From NCBI GenBank assembly GCA_964465125.1, contig CAYXIO010000010.1, forward strand, positions 1 through 64,000: DNA of 64,000 bases, given 5' to 3'. Below the pieces are notes generated by a model, which was given only the letters and a program-made list of their open reading frames with translations, was not told the DNA's origin and made no database searches. Shown piece by piece: positions 12,001 through 17,567 of this stretch. This stretch comes from CAYOHG01 sp964465125 (GTDB taxonomy: Bacteria > Planctomycetota > Phycisphaerae > UBA1845 > Fen-1342). The position numbers and the translations under genes were made by a program. Position 1 is the first letter of the stretch, and the number at the start of each line of letters is the position of its first letter.

Positions 12001-12069
12001 GAGCCGAAGCGCGAATCCGACCCGGATTCCTACGACGTGCCGGTGACGCTGCGCAGCGCGCGCCGGTAG
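1..12069 (+). CDS. Giant multi-domain secretin (GspD/PilQ superfamily), 5' partial
   Basis: Outer-membrane secretin that should form the gated exit pore of a type II secretion or type IV pilus-like machine. The frame is open from base 1; the GTG at 64 is only the first start codon inside the window, so the true start lies upstream. More than 4000 residues are visible, against about 600-750 for ordinary secretins. Counting from 64, residues about 14-95 resemble the short N0/STN domain (WFNFRDTPWEEV). Then follow about 36 copies of the ring-building unit, each ending in a variant of A-D-x-R-T-N-S-hydrophobic-I-V plus a helix ending in LD. The pore domain occupies about residues 3660-3910 and includes VPIVGDIPGLGLLFR and TELLVVLTPHVV. 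Gln-, Gly- and Pro/Ala-rich linkers separate many units, the longest at about 4200-4530 and 7260-7960. A lipoprotein and an MreD-like gene follow closely. The secretin assignment is firm; the transported substrate is unknown. Confidence 0.9.
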   Translation, partial: EAPGPPAAAEEPKPAAPSEPTVRQRRSGLPEDGEWFNFRDTPWEEVIAIFAERLGKPLLATEDTIIGGALTYVNDRKFTKDEALDELNLIMHEKGYRFVEEEHHIRIIPVNELREWVPVKQTFDSVAAFEAANTRDMDFVVVYWQVRDRPARSYVEMFADALPDSALLSDLGDSNQVKLVALARDVRRFLLLKDKVKFEPSDPRVLRIFDIKTNAMDIEQRVRSFLRIGGGAAQPLAPKLVRDPRSGQMIPQAAPATPTAPEGDVLMVADERTNSIIVKATEEKITEISDLIEKLDQKPDIGEFKTEVIPVEHGDAAQIATLLNEVFRQEQGQAAGQSPVWQQQQQALQQQMQQRARRGVQPGQPQPPQPMPMQVGAAPESIIVEGVFERAKKTIRLVAEPRMNALIVYANAEGMERVRKMLGELDKEHPDNLRTFKLENAKVSDIAPLLTQLVNELGQTTAAGGRGGASVVPDDANNLFYVIAERDLMDRIAELITRLDVSSAERQRHVIELKRLRPSDVASMVQTLIGGGSAARRSTGTAIRSKLPGGSPMMPPSVPPSSGGASAETFQVIALDEAQLLIVLCSDRDWQKIEETIRMWDERALTNTPRLESFTIAEGNPAAIAATLQNFYRTYQHPVLGSSPVTIQPEGDKLYVYAIEPAIEEIAALIETLDVEAVTNKVEILPLVNADATQVATQVTQFLARSGPKAAGAAGPLVMPEPAINALLVQGDKADVDKIKGFVREIDLCIGAQATEQRFYTLRYVQPQEMSTAIQNIFGAAKAGKAGPTVAQVRAIAAGAQLIVEAPKEKFTAIEAFIKQMDDPKGNELVFKTIKLTGRDVASAATTLATTLRGLVRPGAPQPTFTPDAASESILAVATADLWPKIDELVATFQEGAEELLPVTIPLKHQTPDQVANLINQFFGAGRPGAGQGRQQEVQAQAAGGQLVVKATKKRLEEVKKLIEELDAADPAGLQVKTYTLRVLNAATVATQVQLYLRSILPTQRSGQLQPSAFGEPTTNTLVVLAPAEQLPFIDGLVSQFENAERPESGARTYALKNARAEQIATNLDQMLKFKVAEREGDVRKTRIPTSVMADQAGNRLVVFAPEDYQELAGKLIKMLDEEVTVGDVVHIIPLENGDAQQVAASLDKVIQGNKTGSGTPGARSGTSTVRVSADVGSNSVILGGLAKDLAEVEKWLNDLDINSTRVPELQVFRLKHANTRRVVDTAKAVYGGSKTPQDQVTITADDYSGEIIVTANKRKMRQVEAFIQQLDAPPVEGEEGTLPGGRQLYFVDLQKGKGSDIAWSVEDLLPDPDDGGPSIDYDIWDDTYLIVKCRPAEFPMVEKLIRDFDARAKLDRKVVVRKLRGDPSQLVPYIQAKQGDEVVIEQAKVGKEKLKTLVIDVWPEGEEPPARKEKREKDKLERPELEKQRLEKPAVPGAAGVSPRRLLDEIERELAGEAVASGAWIPRASMTVKPVAFDEPPAAKPQSTPAPQKPTTTTAPVERERARIVLQPDGTVVIEGPKDQVDDIEDAIDLLEEDLTVGEVIRIFRFRYGDVSAAAEVLSAMFDVQQRQIVIQPPQQQPRPGQQGRPGEEGRGGQQGGGLMDQFRTMVGGQPQEAGKKGAGSRMRIIPDPGHNYLIVKCDEADLPDIIQLLRELDIPPGEVQIKIFQLKNLLADETAENIRDVLGISKVQQKRGGTRQPQMPPRPGQPGQQQQQLFEMLQQQMVSVPGVEGGAKVERVEIIPNGVTNSLLVSAPPEVMGLIEKVIRDLEELEGRDVVGIYYHPLTKARVDDILPLLQEIFSTATGGSAGGGPSMPRGLRGLTGGGGGGTSPASLGPVTISADPRSNTIIFTAQNKDRETVEKHIQALDIDGAVAEAEMYVCRYGDADAIASAVEALFAGGGAARLGAPGAPRSGGASDVRIVPEAATNTILVWAPADKRDLIFDKIEALDKLTQQDIREIAIRFADPEKLATTLSEIFATGTSAAPGGRSRRARQPGGAAGAPGAGPNVTNTGRIMILGDKPAKKLLVRAPNEIFTQIEELVLTLDHPSSQMQLKRFQLKHADATGVVDSVKQAMADYVLAAKTTGTETDFDAFTAVPDARTNSVMVVGSEQTFAFVQQVLAAVDVETPKDQQKEFRIFMLEKAAAATVAEAINGFATGGAAGGQAGGKRPGGAGAAAGAPRELNVFAVAEEPTNSVMVFGKAEDIDVVEELVIARLEDSIADRTRIETVAVNNVPPSQIVSFISMFMGETGRTGGGQPGRSGQRAGGEQTTGPQMVPNDSAKTLVVRGTRRQIEEIRDLVTRFDDPDMVQATVKVVEIPRGQDSARLAADIEQIVNQNEQDLADRTGRQARKVVLRGDQYTNAIIAAGDPALFGQVESIVKQLGEVRSDQYVTTIIELKNLSAQDAEDVINQLQKKGTGGRGGGGGVRPAGGSSSGGKPSAPRPSGGSAAPAKPPSAPQPAPAKPSSPPAPRKPSGTPAPAPGGGGGKPAPAPGGGGKKSSFAPPPADQPWTIKPVAWVEPYVTATPLSPFVALMLGESVLADDPPSTAPSRTESEPRSVSERPGTAKQSFAVPGAGERTPSRERQRANADQEPPAAPTTRDAPRTPTVREQALKEIEKDLLSKTPKPEPTPPPAVEAVSAQDEEPTSEPIDLPRESLSGITGSLKGEVTAKALDSQRIVIEGDEGDVAFIESVLRMMERTTSPALIEVFTLKKSKATALQPIIEKAVKAWIDARTKTPGPQDKFSINAEGRSNALIVSASTQLMEVIRDLVDRLDVDTPETDARTLVLEHIRAAEAVSILKPTVEKLNKLRAVPTESQAAIEAIDRNNSVMIIGTPADIEEIEKWFEAIDVEITAEQKKKSFVRADAILIQLKNAQAEDVAKVINDMIKAELETASQAGGGDRKTAGKPIVKTIKLHMPDGTELPELELDYPIRLISEKGTNSLIIFSTPDNNTALEAIVGLFDTLPVGADTDVKAFALRHAAAEEVSKLLTDLFKDKTYLNRPSEGEGKGLEKGKLPPVPPGLAAKGLPYPLVVQSDARSNTVLVVGRKDAVLLAGGLISELDRPTVELGLKPYVIQLKSAQAAQLTDKLKKLWEDRTKALHGDKNTARDSALFHADERSNKLIVLASDDVYDMVEDLVLQLDASDKYSVVDMRYRALAHADAVKLKNLLEETFKSKKDAEKASNKDAADTLSVLADTRSNSLLLTGTRDYLDEAERLVAQLDQKFDPTVEFKARKVKLNTAPNVASLLKEMVEKALATKDSKLSGTPIHVSADPVSDSLLIAAAHEDMELVERWVDILDRPSEVGRMTRIIPLARATADSVAKAVQDIFKSKGGGGGGKGGEIDVAISADKATNAVVAFGPPALVKDVEEFVRQLDATTATKSTIVRIFKLEQASAQDAGELLNRILELRGGSVGGTGGGGGGGTSGGLKDEEKQILLVFQRQLPDLGLETLKAIRKDVTVISDVRTNALVVTAPADSMELMEELVKTVDVPPQDAKIRVFRLRNSDAEQMVKTLETLFERKTTGRQGGSAAGGDQPERVLTIGEGLGGEGGRQEIAFTTDVRTNSVIAAGTAGYLNLAEQTIMELDTVPLTDRVTFVYAPRNIKAKSLVPSLKDFSDAEQNRLKDIGKDVSIGAKQERQIVAIANEDANRVILSVDPRFQDSVMDVVKQLDQPPPQVLIQVLIVEVTMSNSLDLGVEFAFQDLQYAKAGVGDTTTFDFVGGTDIGSAGSGLGGFSFTITGADFNFLFRTLQSENNLQVLSRPQIVAQDNQKASLEIGDDVPYISGTATTTGGVTSVNVAREKVGIKLEVTPQINPDGYVRMEIKQEVSDITGSTVAVGQGVTAPVFFRRNANTTLTVKDNETVLLGGLITSRTENKETKVPIVGDIPGLGLLFRNQNDNTKRTELLVVLTPHVVRTIEEFQELSLAQRDATELVPVEILTDPLLQGLRVEPEATPGLEGELVEPAMQDAVRREELGVDEDEYGPVRPTLRVEPKRESDPDSYDVPVTLRSARR
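7681..7790. repeat. Palindromic repeats inside the secretin linker
   Basis: A perfect palindrome, CGCGAAGCAGAGCTTCGCG with A at its centre, sits around 7713-7732 and is flanked by several GAGCCGCGA/AGCGAGCG segments. It lies in the Pro-rich linker and is translated in frame. A close relative lies inside birA at 23821-23848. Confidence 0.6.
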
Positions 12070-12085
12070 TGCGATAGGCGGAGCC

Positions 12086-12691
12086 GTGCAAACGAGATGG
12101 CACATAGCGGGTGGCATGGGCATTCTGCCCGTGCTCCTGAGTGGTTTGGCGCTGCTCGCGGCGGGCTGCAACGCCCCCGGCGGTCTGCGCGATGACATCG
12201 TCACCGCCTACCACTACTACCGCGTGCCGCCCTGGATCTTCAACGAAGAGGGCCGCGTCACCGGCTTGGCCGCCCGCGTCTACTTCGTTCCCGCCGGCAG
12301 CAACAAGGGCTTCTTCGTGCCTGGGACGATCAAGGCCGCGCTGCACCAGCGCACGCGTCGTCCGGATGGCACGTACGAGCGGACGCTCGCGCACGAGTGG
12401 CGGTTCGACCAACGCCAGGCGGAGGGCTTCCAGGTCGTCAAACGCTCGACGCTCGGCGATTCGTACGGCTTCGTGCTCCGCTGGCCGCAGGAGTTGGATT
12501 TGAGCGGACGTGAGATCGAAATCCGCTTCAGCTATGTCCGCCTGGACGGCCGCTTGATCCAGGGTCGCCCGACGCCGCTGCCCGAGCCGGTGCCGAGCGG
12601 CGCTCCGCTCCCGGCGTCTCAGGCCGCGCCGCCGCCCCAGCGTGTTGAAACTGCTGCGCGGTCGGCGCCGCCCCCGCGCGAGAAACAGTGA
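12086..12691 (+). CDS. Putative lipoprotein of unknown function
   Basis: A 201-residue protein with an N-terminal hydrophobic stretch ending in LLAAGC, a convincing lipobox, so it is probably lipid-anchored after export. The GTG at 12086 is preceded by GGCGGAG and supplies a basic N-region (QTRWH). An ATG at 12116 would also leave a usable signal, so the start is uncertain. The mature part looks globular with Tyr/Trp-rich beta-like segments; the C-terminal 35 residues are Pro/Ala-rich and disordered. It starts 16 bases after the secretin stop and its own stop overlaps the next start (TGATG), so the three genes probably share a transcript. A pilotin-like helper role for the secretin is possible from context only; no pilotin motif was recognised. 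Confidence 0.75.
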   Translation: MQTRWHIAGGMGILPVLLSGLALLAAGCNAPGGLRDDIVTAYHYYRVPPWIFNEEGRVTGLAARVYFVPAGSNKGFFVPGTIKAALHQRTRRPDGTYERTLAHEWRFDQRQAEGFQVVKRSTLGDSYGFVLRWPQELDLSGREIEIRFSYVRLDGRLIQGRPTPLPEPVPSGAPLPASQAAPPPQRVETAARSAPPPREKQ

Positions 12692-13185
12692 TGTTCTGGT
12701 GGCGGTTTGCGCTCGCGGTGCTGGCCGTCTTTGTGGTGCAGACGACGGTGCTGCCGCAATTCGCGTCGCCGGCGGTGGACCTGCTGCTGACGCTCGCGCT
12801 CTACTATGCGTGGACTGCGCCGCTGCTGGACGCCCGGCTCGCGGCCTGGCTGACGGGGCTGGTGCAGGACGTGGGTACGCAAGGTCCGCTCGGCCTGCAC
12901 GCCCTGGCCTGCGGCCTGGCGGCCTGGCTGCTCACAAGCTGGCGCGAGCACGTGAATCGCGACGTGTGGTGGGTGCGCTGGATCGTCGGCAGCGCGGCGG
13001 TTTTCCCGATGCGGCTGCTCGTGGCGGCGCAGCAGCGCTACTGGCAGGGGCTGACCGGCTCGTGGCCGCGGCTGCTGCTCGACGCATTCCTGACGTCCGT
13101 GGTCGCAGGTCTGCTCGCGGCCCTGGCGGTCGGCGTGCCCACACTCCTGCGTCGTCGCCGGCGGGGGCTGATGATGCGTTGGTAG
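12691..13185 (+). CDS. mreD: MreD-like rod-shape/cell-envelope membrane protein
   Basis: A 164-residue, very hydrophobic protein with about five membrane segments. The pattern VDLLLTLALYY, then a segment ending GLVQDVGTQGPLGLHAL, matches the MreD family, in which a G-x-x-x-D...GPLGLHAL region is typical, and the length is normal. MreD is an inner-membrane partner of MreC and MreB in wall elongation. The ATG at 12691 overlaps the TGA of the lipoprotein gene (TGATG), implying coupled translation; a GTG sits directly in front. Neither mreC nor mreB is visible here, though either could lie outside the window. Placement behind a secretin operon is unusual and may point to an envelope-assembly role. 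Confidence 0.65.
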   Translation: MFWWRFALAVLAVFVVQTTVLPQFASPAVDLLLTLALYYAWTAPLLDARLAAWLTGLVQDVGTQGPLGLHALACGLAAWLLTSWREHVNRDVWWVRWIVGSAAVFPMRLLVAAQQRYWQGLTGSWPRLLLDAFLTSVVAGLLAALAVGVPTLLRRRRRGLMMRW

Positions 13186-13196
13186 TCGTGTGCTAC

Positions 13197-13305
13197 CGTC
13201 CCGGCGCGCCGGGGCGGTGGCACATGGCGTGCCGCTCCCGAGCCGCGGGATTCATCCCGCGCGCCGCAGGTCGAGTGGACGGGGGCGCGCAGCATGAATG
13301 CTGCG
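13197..13305. repeat. Cluster of three palindromic hairpins between convergent genes
   Basis: Three near-perfect dyads: around 13197-13217 (CCCGGCG/CGCCGGG), 13245-13260 (GCGGGAT-TC-ATCCCGC) and 13288-13305 (CGCAGCAT-GA-ATGCTGCG). An 8-base tandem, TTGCCTTG, follows at about 13315-13335. They fill the gap between the ends of two convergent genes and may also end transcription. None is followed by a T-run, so they are not classical intrinsic terminators. Confidence 0.6.
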
Positions 13306-13345
13306 GCTCCGGCGTTGCCTTGTTGCCTTGTTGCCTTCCTGGCGT

Positions 13346-15169
13346 CTACTCTCCCAGATGTTGCCGCACCGCCAGCCAGTACGCTCGCCGCGCCGGCTGA
13401 GACTGGCGGGCCGCAACTTGCCCGATCATGCTGCGCAGCAGCGCATGGCGCGTGGCGGAAACGTGGCCGAGAAATGCGCTTGCCAAGTCCCCGGCTGCCA
13501 GACGCTGCTCCTCTCCGGCGCCGCAGCCCTCGCACGGCTGCCCCAGTCGGGCGGTGAACGCCGGGATGTCGTCGAAGTCCAACACTCCATCGCAATTGCA
13601 GTCGGCGTGATATGTCATACTCTCGGCCAGGCCCGGGAAGGCGTCCGCGTACGATGCCGGGCCCGATAATGCCATAACAAACGGACCGAGGTCGTCGAAA
13701 TCAACATCAGCCTGATTGTCCATGTCGCCCACACAGAATGTCGTTTCGAAAAGCGAGGCTTCGGGAGCGTTCCCAGAATAGACCTGTTCGACTAGGACGA
13801 TCTCCGCGTATGGCCCGAACCGGTCCTCGGCGTCGTAGCCGTCGAAGTCTACGGTGCAGAACTCGCCACCTACGCTGCCTTCGCCGCCGAGGCCCTTCTC
13901 GAACACGATCCGGGCCGGGTTCTCCGCGGTTCCGGCGAACCACCCATCGATCGCGATTCCGCCGCCATGCTCGACCGGGTTGTTGGCCTTATTAAGGAGC
14001 TTCCCGGTCGAAATCAGGGTTCCCGACCAGTTCTCACCGACTTCAATCCGGCCCGTGACGTCGCCGTACACGTTTCCATCCGGCAGATAGGAACCCATCA
14101 GCGCCAGCGTCCCGGTCAGGCCGACGGGCGTCTCGGGGCTGCCCACGACAAAGCGATCGACCAATAGGTCAGCCGACAAGATCCCGGAGCAGCCGCTCTG
14201 AAGGTCCAGTTCCCCGAGATCGCCGTCTATGTCTACAGTGCCACGAACATTGGCCGCACAGGATAACAGGTCGCAATGCCCGAGGACATGCAGGATCCCG
14301 TCCAATTCAGCCGGTGGGTCTTCGTGGGGTGACACGTAGCCTTGATACAAATCACCGTGGAGCACGACCGACGCCCCTGCCGCCAGCCCGCCGTTCAGCT
14401 CCAGCCGGGGCGTGAAGAAACCGTAGAGCTCGACGCGGGCCGGCGCTGCCACAACGTTCCCGAAGATGGCGAAGTATACCACGCCATACGCCTCGACTGT
14501 CCCTGTTGTCGTCCCAGCAATCACGATTTGGCGAATAAGAGATGGCCCTTCAAGGCGTAGCAGCCCTCCAAAGTCACCGGCGATGGTGATCCAGGGCATC
14601 GTCGGGTTCGTCCAGCAGGCGCTGCCGGCGTGGAGATTGGCCAGCGAACGGCAAGTCAGCCTTGCGGTGAAGCAGTCCACAGAGATGTCATGCACGATCA
14701 TCCCGGCGTCTGGGGCGTCGAGGTCGCCGACTTCGCATACCCCGCTCATCGATGCGGCCGCGACTACGTCCACCGTGGCCAAGTTGCCGCTCAGCTTCAT
14801 GCTGCCTATCGCGCCCTCGACGCCGGGGGCATCCAGGTCAATCGTGCCCACGTCACGGGCACCATACTCATGGCCATTGTGGCCGACGATCGTGATTTCC
14901 ACGGGACCGGCGTCCGGGTCGGCCTCGATGCGGTTGATGTCGCCGGGGCCCTGGTAAACGCCATTGTCCTCAAGTGTCGCTTCGAGCTGAAAGGTCTGCC
15001 CTGCGACACCTGCGAGAATCGTCACGCGGTTGTCTGGTGGGTCGAAGATTCGGTAGTGGACACCTGCCTCGAGATTGGGGTTGTGCTGATAGATCACGTT
15101 GACGGGGTCGGCGAGCGCGCACATTCCAAGGCACGCTCCCAGTGCCCAGACCAAGACTGTTGCTCTCAT
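13346..15169 (-). CDS. Secreted protein with two dockerin-like calcium loops
   Basis: A 607-residue exported protein. Residues 1-20 form a signal peptide ending in CALA. The body is a long run of Gly/Asp-rich beta-type repeats (for example GTVDIDGDLGELDLQ), suggesting a beta-solenoid or adhesin-like shape. Near residues 490-550 are two calcium-loop repeats, GDMDNQADVDFDD and ADCNCDGVLDFDD, the dockerin-like pair that recurs in phycisphaeral secreted proteins. About 60 residues with basic, helical character follow, an unusual extension because such repeats normally end the protein. The ATG at 15169 follows AGGAG at suitable spacing. A second exported protein lies directly upstream on the same strand. 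Substrate and partner are unknown. Confidence 0.75.
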   Translation of the reverse strand: MRATVLVWALGACLGMCALADPVNVIYQHNPNLEAGVHYRIFDPPDNRVTILAGVAGQTFQLEATLEDNGVYQGPGDINRIEADPDAGPVEITIVGHNGHEYGARDVGTIDLDAPGVEGAIGSMKLSGNLATVDVVAAASMSGVCEVGDLDAPDAGMIVHDISVDCFTARLTCRSLANLHAGSACWTNPTMPWITIAGDFGGLLRLEGPSLIRQIVIAGTTTGTVEAYGVVYFAIFGNVVAAPARVELYGFFTPRLELNGGLAAGASVVLHGDLYQGYVSPHEDPPAELDGILHVLGHCDLLSCAANVRGTVDIDGDLGELDLQSGCSGILSADLLVDRFVVGSPETPVGLTGTLALMGSYLPDGNVYGDVTGRIEVGENWSGTLISTGKLLNKANNPVEHGGGIAIDGWFAGTAENPARIVFEKGLGGEGSVGGEFCTVDFDGYDAEDRFGPYAEIVLVEQVYSGNAPEASLFETTFCVGDMDNQADVDFDDLGPFVMALSGPASYADAFPGLAESMTYHADCNCDGVLDFDDIPAFTARLGQPCEGCGAGEEQRLAAGDLASAFLGHVSATRHALLRSMIGQVAARQSQPARRAYWLAVRQHLGE

Positions 15170-15230
15170 GAGCCATGCTCCTATTACGAGTTACAAGCGC
15201 CAAACTGTCTACCGGTGCTCCACGGTGGTC

Positions 15231-15908
15231 TCACCCGCGCGGTTTCAGAATCACGAGACTGCCGCTCAGCACCAACCAAAACGCAAGCGGTTCCGGTACC
15301 ACGCCGAACCGCACGTAATCCCAATGTGTCAAGCTAATTTCGCCCTGCGTCGATTCGCCCCAATGCACAAGCGATGCACTTACAGACGTCCAGAAGGCAC
15401 CGGTGTAGACCAAAACACCGTCCACGTACAGGGCATAGTACGTCAGCAGGTCGGGTGATCGGAACTCGAAATCGTGAAAGACCCCGGGTTCGAATGTCGC
15501 GACCGTGCCGACGCCACCGACATGCACGCCGTCCCACTCGATGTCGAATGCCGCCGCCCTCCGTTGATCAGAGTAGATGCCAACGGAAGCGCCTATCGTC
15601 CCCTGAAGCTGACTGAGGCAGAGCCGCCAAGCGGCCACAAAGTACTGTCCGGGGTCCGGATCCAAGGCACCGGGGCGCCACCAGCCGTACGCCTCGCTGA
15701 TGCCGGGGTTGGCGAGCGTGTCAATCACGAGCGCACCATCCTCGAACCAGCGCTGCGCCCCGCCGCCGGAGGTGTAGCGCGTCCAGCCCTCGTCTTCGGG
15801 AAACCCCGCGTTCGCCTCGTATGAAACCCAGTACGGTTCGCCCAGCCCGACGGCTGCCGCCGCGCCGAGGCAAAGCAAGGCTACTACCATTTGAGGGTAT
15901 GTACGCAC
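15231..15908 (-). CDS. Exported protein with a PEP-CTERM sorting signal
   Basis: About 225 residues. It begins with a signal peptide (MVVALLCLGAAAAVGLG) and ends with VPEP, a hydrophobic stretch and a basic tail KPRG, which is the PEP-CTERM arrangement recognised by exosortase. The middle is beta-rich and Trp/Tyr-rich, resembling a lectin- or LamG-like jelly roll (DGVLVYTGAFW), but no family was assigned. GTG at 15908 gives an Arg in the N-region and follows GAGAGAG; ATG at 15890 is the alternative. No exosortase is visible in the window, so the processing enzyme must be elsewhere. A promoter-like pair lies about 170 bases upstream. Confidence 0.65.
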   Translation of the reverse strand: MRTYPQMVVALLCLGAAAAVGLGEPYWVSYEANAGFPEDEGWTRYTSGGGAQRWFEDGALVIDTLANPGISEAYGWWRPGALDPDPGQYFVAAWRLCLSQLQGTIGASVGIYSDQRRAAAFDIEWDGVHVGGVGTVATFEPGVFHDFEFRSPDLLTYYALYVDGVLVYTGAFWTSVSASLVHWGESTQGEISLTHWDYVRFGVVPEPLAFWLVLSGSLVILKPRG

Positions 15909-16667
15909 GGTCACTCTCTCTGGCGTGCCGGCGGCCCCGCACTGGCGCATCTGCCCCTTGTGGGCCGAGCCGTCTGCACGCCCAGCACCAACAGTTACTC
16001 TCACGCTGGTGTCGGGAGTCCGCCCCGGTCTGCACAAGCCCCGGGGGTGCAACCCTGCACACCCTATAAGTACATGACAAGTATAGTCTGAAAAGCCGCC
16101 GCGGCCAAGCCGGTTTCTCGCAATGCGGCGTTTGTGTTTTCTTAACACGTGGTGGTTCAAGTGCTTACAATCGGCGCGCGACGCAATTCGCAGCCGTCGC
16201 CCGCCCGGAACACCGCCCGCCGGATCGGCAGCGGCTGCGGTGGCCGGGGGCATTGACGCTCAGGTCGCGCCGCTCAAGTAGTCCATGGCGGGCGTCCGCC
16301 GCGGCGACGAGCTCCGACAGTAGCCACCCGAAACGCGGCCCGGAGCGCCTATGAGAACTCCGCCCGTGCCGGCGCGCCTGCAAATTGGATGGCCGCAACG
16401 AGCACGGCCAGGCCGTCCGGCTCGCCCGCGCCGCGGACCTGCTGCCGCGGCCATCCGCCCCCGTGACGGCGAAGCAGCCGAGTCGGCCCGCGGCGCAGCC
16501 GACCCCGGACGCCGTCCGCGGCGATCGCGGACAGCTCGCGGAGGTCCGCGGGCCAGCCACTGCGCCATAGGAGCGTGCCGCCGGCCGCGGCGCACACACG
16601 CGGGGGCGACATTGCGGGCGGAAGCGACGGGTTCTATACTCCCGCGGCGAAAAGCGGAGCGCGTCGC
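15909..16667. other. Long intergenic stretch without a confident gene
   Basis: About 760 bases between divergent genes. It contains the candidate promoter at 16080-16108 and otherwise GC-rich sequence in which every frame gives Arg/Pro/Ala-rich shadow-like products. A minus-strand frame at 16349-16612 has faint resemblance to a degraded beta-propeller repeat but cannot be supported. TATACT at 16635-16640 is a plausible -10 box for the zinc-ribbon gene downstream. Confidence 0.5.
16080..16108 (-). promoter_or_regulatory. Candidate sigma-70-type promoter for the PEP-CTERM gene
   Basis: Reading the minus strand, TTGGCC (16108-16103), a 17-base spacer and TATACT (16085-16080) face the PEP-CTERM gene. 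This would leave an untranslated leader of about 165 bases. Spacing is ideal; the -35 matches 4 of 6 consensus bases. Confidence 0.4.
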
Positions 16668-16901
16668 GTGCCGATCTACGAATTTCACTGTCCAAGGTGC
16701 CAGGCCCGATTCGAGGAACTGGTCCGCTCTGACGCCGCGGCCGACGGGGTCGTCTGCCCGCAGTGCGGACACCGGCGCGTCGAGCGGCAATTCAGCGTGT
16801 TTTCCGCCCACGCCGCCCAGGCCCGCGCGACGGCGCCGCCGCCGGGCGGTTGCGGCGGCTGCGGTGCGAGCGGGATGTGTCCGCTGGCTGGAGGAAGTTG
16901 A
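16668..16901 (+). CDS. FmdB-family zinc-ribbon protein
   Basis: A small protein of 77 residues. It starts PIYEFHCPRC, the near-invariant opening of the FmdB/CxxC zinc-ribbon family, followed by CPQCG about 20 residues on, giving a four-cysteine metal site. The C-terminus adds GGCGGCGASGMCP, a further Cys/Gly-rich tail common in family members. These proteins are annotated as putative regulators but their role is not established. The GTG start at 16668 is chosen because the family motif begins at the second residue and GCGGAG lies upstream. It precedes two small membrane-protein genes on the same strand. Confidence 0.85.
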   Translation: MPIYEFHCPRCQARFEELVRSDAAADGVVCPQCGHRRVERQFSVFSAHAAQARATAPPPGGCGGCGASGMCPLAGGS

Positions 16902-16915
16902 GCGCCGCCAACAGA

Positions 16916-17005
16916 ACCCACCACGCGAGTGGTGGGTCGTCAGCCCCGCACGGGCGTGCGGGGTTCTGAAAGTCGCCGGCCCCGCACTGGCGTGCGGGGT
17001 TCTGA
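16916..17005. repeat. Three tandem palindromic repeats between genes
   Basis: A first hairpin at 16916-16937 (ACCCACCAC...GTGGTGGGT) is followed by two nearly identical copies at 16944-16969 and 16980-17005 of a dyad with arms CCCCGCAC and GTGCGGGG, each trailed by TTCTGA. They sit between the zinc-ribbon stop and the next ribosome binding site, so they could shape expression of the downstream gene. Confidence 0.65.
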
Positions 17006-17036
17006 TGGGCGCGGAACTGCTCCGAAGGAGCCGCGA

Positions 17037-17567
17037 TTGCCCGCATCCAAGACCGATGTCGTCATTAAGGCCATCCAGGCGGGGCTGCTGAGCTGGCTGG
17101 TGCCGGGCGTCGGCCACTGGCGGCTTGGACACCGTGGGCTGGCCGTCGTGTTCTTCGTCGCCGTCAGTCTGCCGTATTGGACCGGCGTTGCGTTCGGCGG
17201 GATTCTCGATTCGATCAACCCGCGGACGAACAAGTGGGTGTTTCTGGCGGCCTGCGGCGTCAGTGGGTACACCGTTCCGGGGTTCTTCGTCAGCCAGACG
17301 ATTGAGCGGAGCGTCCTGCGCGAGTCGGGCTTGCGGGCGGTCCCCGACTCGCTGCGTGCTCCGGAAGACCAGGTGCGGTTCGTCGAAGTGCGGAAACGGT
17401 ACATGTCGTTTTTCCCGGAGTCGGATGTCGCGCAGATCTACATCGCCAGCGCCGGGCTGCTGAACCTGCTCGTCATCCTGGACGCGATTGCCCGGGCCCA
17501 GACCGGCGGGTTGCCGACGTTCCACCGCGAGTTGGAGCCGACGGCGGCGGAAGGGGTCAGCACGTGA
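17037..17567 (+). CDS. Small integral membrane protein (resembles planctomycetal DUF6677)
   Basis: A 176-residue protein. The chosen TTG start at 17037 has AAGGAG seven bases upstream and sits just before the first conserved segment; the frame is open further upstream, but that part is made of palindromic repeat sequence. About four membrane segments are visible, the first being LLSWLVPGVGHWRLGHRG followed by VVFFVAVSLPYWTG. The pattern of a VPGxGHxxLG turn near the N-terminus recalls a planctomycete family of unknown function. Its stop overlaps the next start by four bases (GTGA), so the two small membrane proteins are probably co-translated and may form one complex. The function is not known. 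Confidence 0.65.
   Translation: MPASKTDVVIKAIQAGLLSWLVPGVGHWRLGHRGLAVVFFVAVSLPYWTGVAFGGILDSINPRTNKWVFLAACGVSGYTVPGFFVSQTIERSVLRESGLRAVPDSLRAPEDQVRFVEVRKRYMSFFPESDVAQIYIASAGLLNLLVILDAIARAQTGGLPTFHRELEPTAAEGVST

Noticed and set aside
13197..13305. Classical intrinsic terminators in the hairpin cluster
   Set aside because: No T-run follows any of the stems on either strand, so only a hairpin repeat cluster can be supported.
16349..16612. Minus-strand frame that might be a decayed WD-type beta-propeller fragment
   Set aside because: Only a few scattered positions fit; no GH/WD pairs; could be chance.
16929..17036. N-terminal extension of the membrane protein from 16929
   Set aside because: It would translate palindromic repeat DNA into an Arg/Gly-rich leader, while TTG 17037 has AAGGAG at correct spacing and precedes the first conserved segment.
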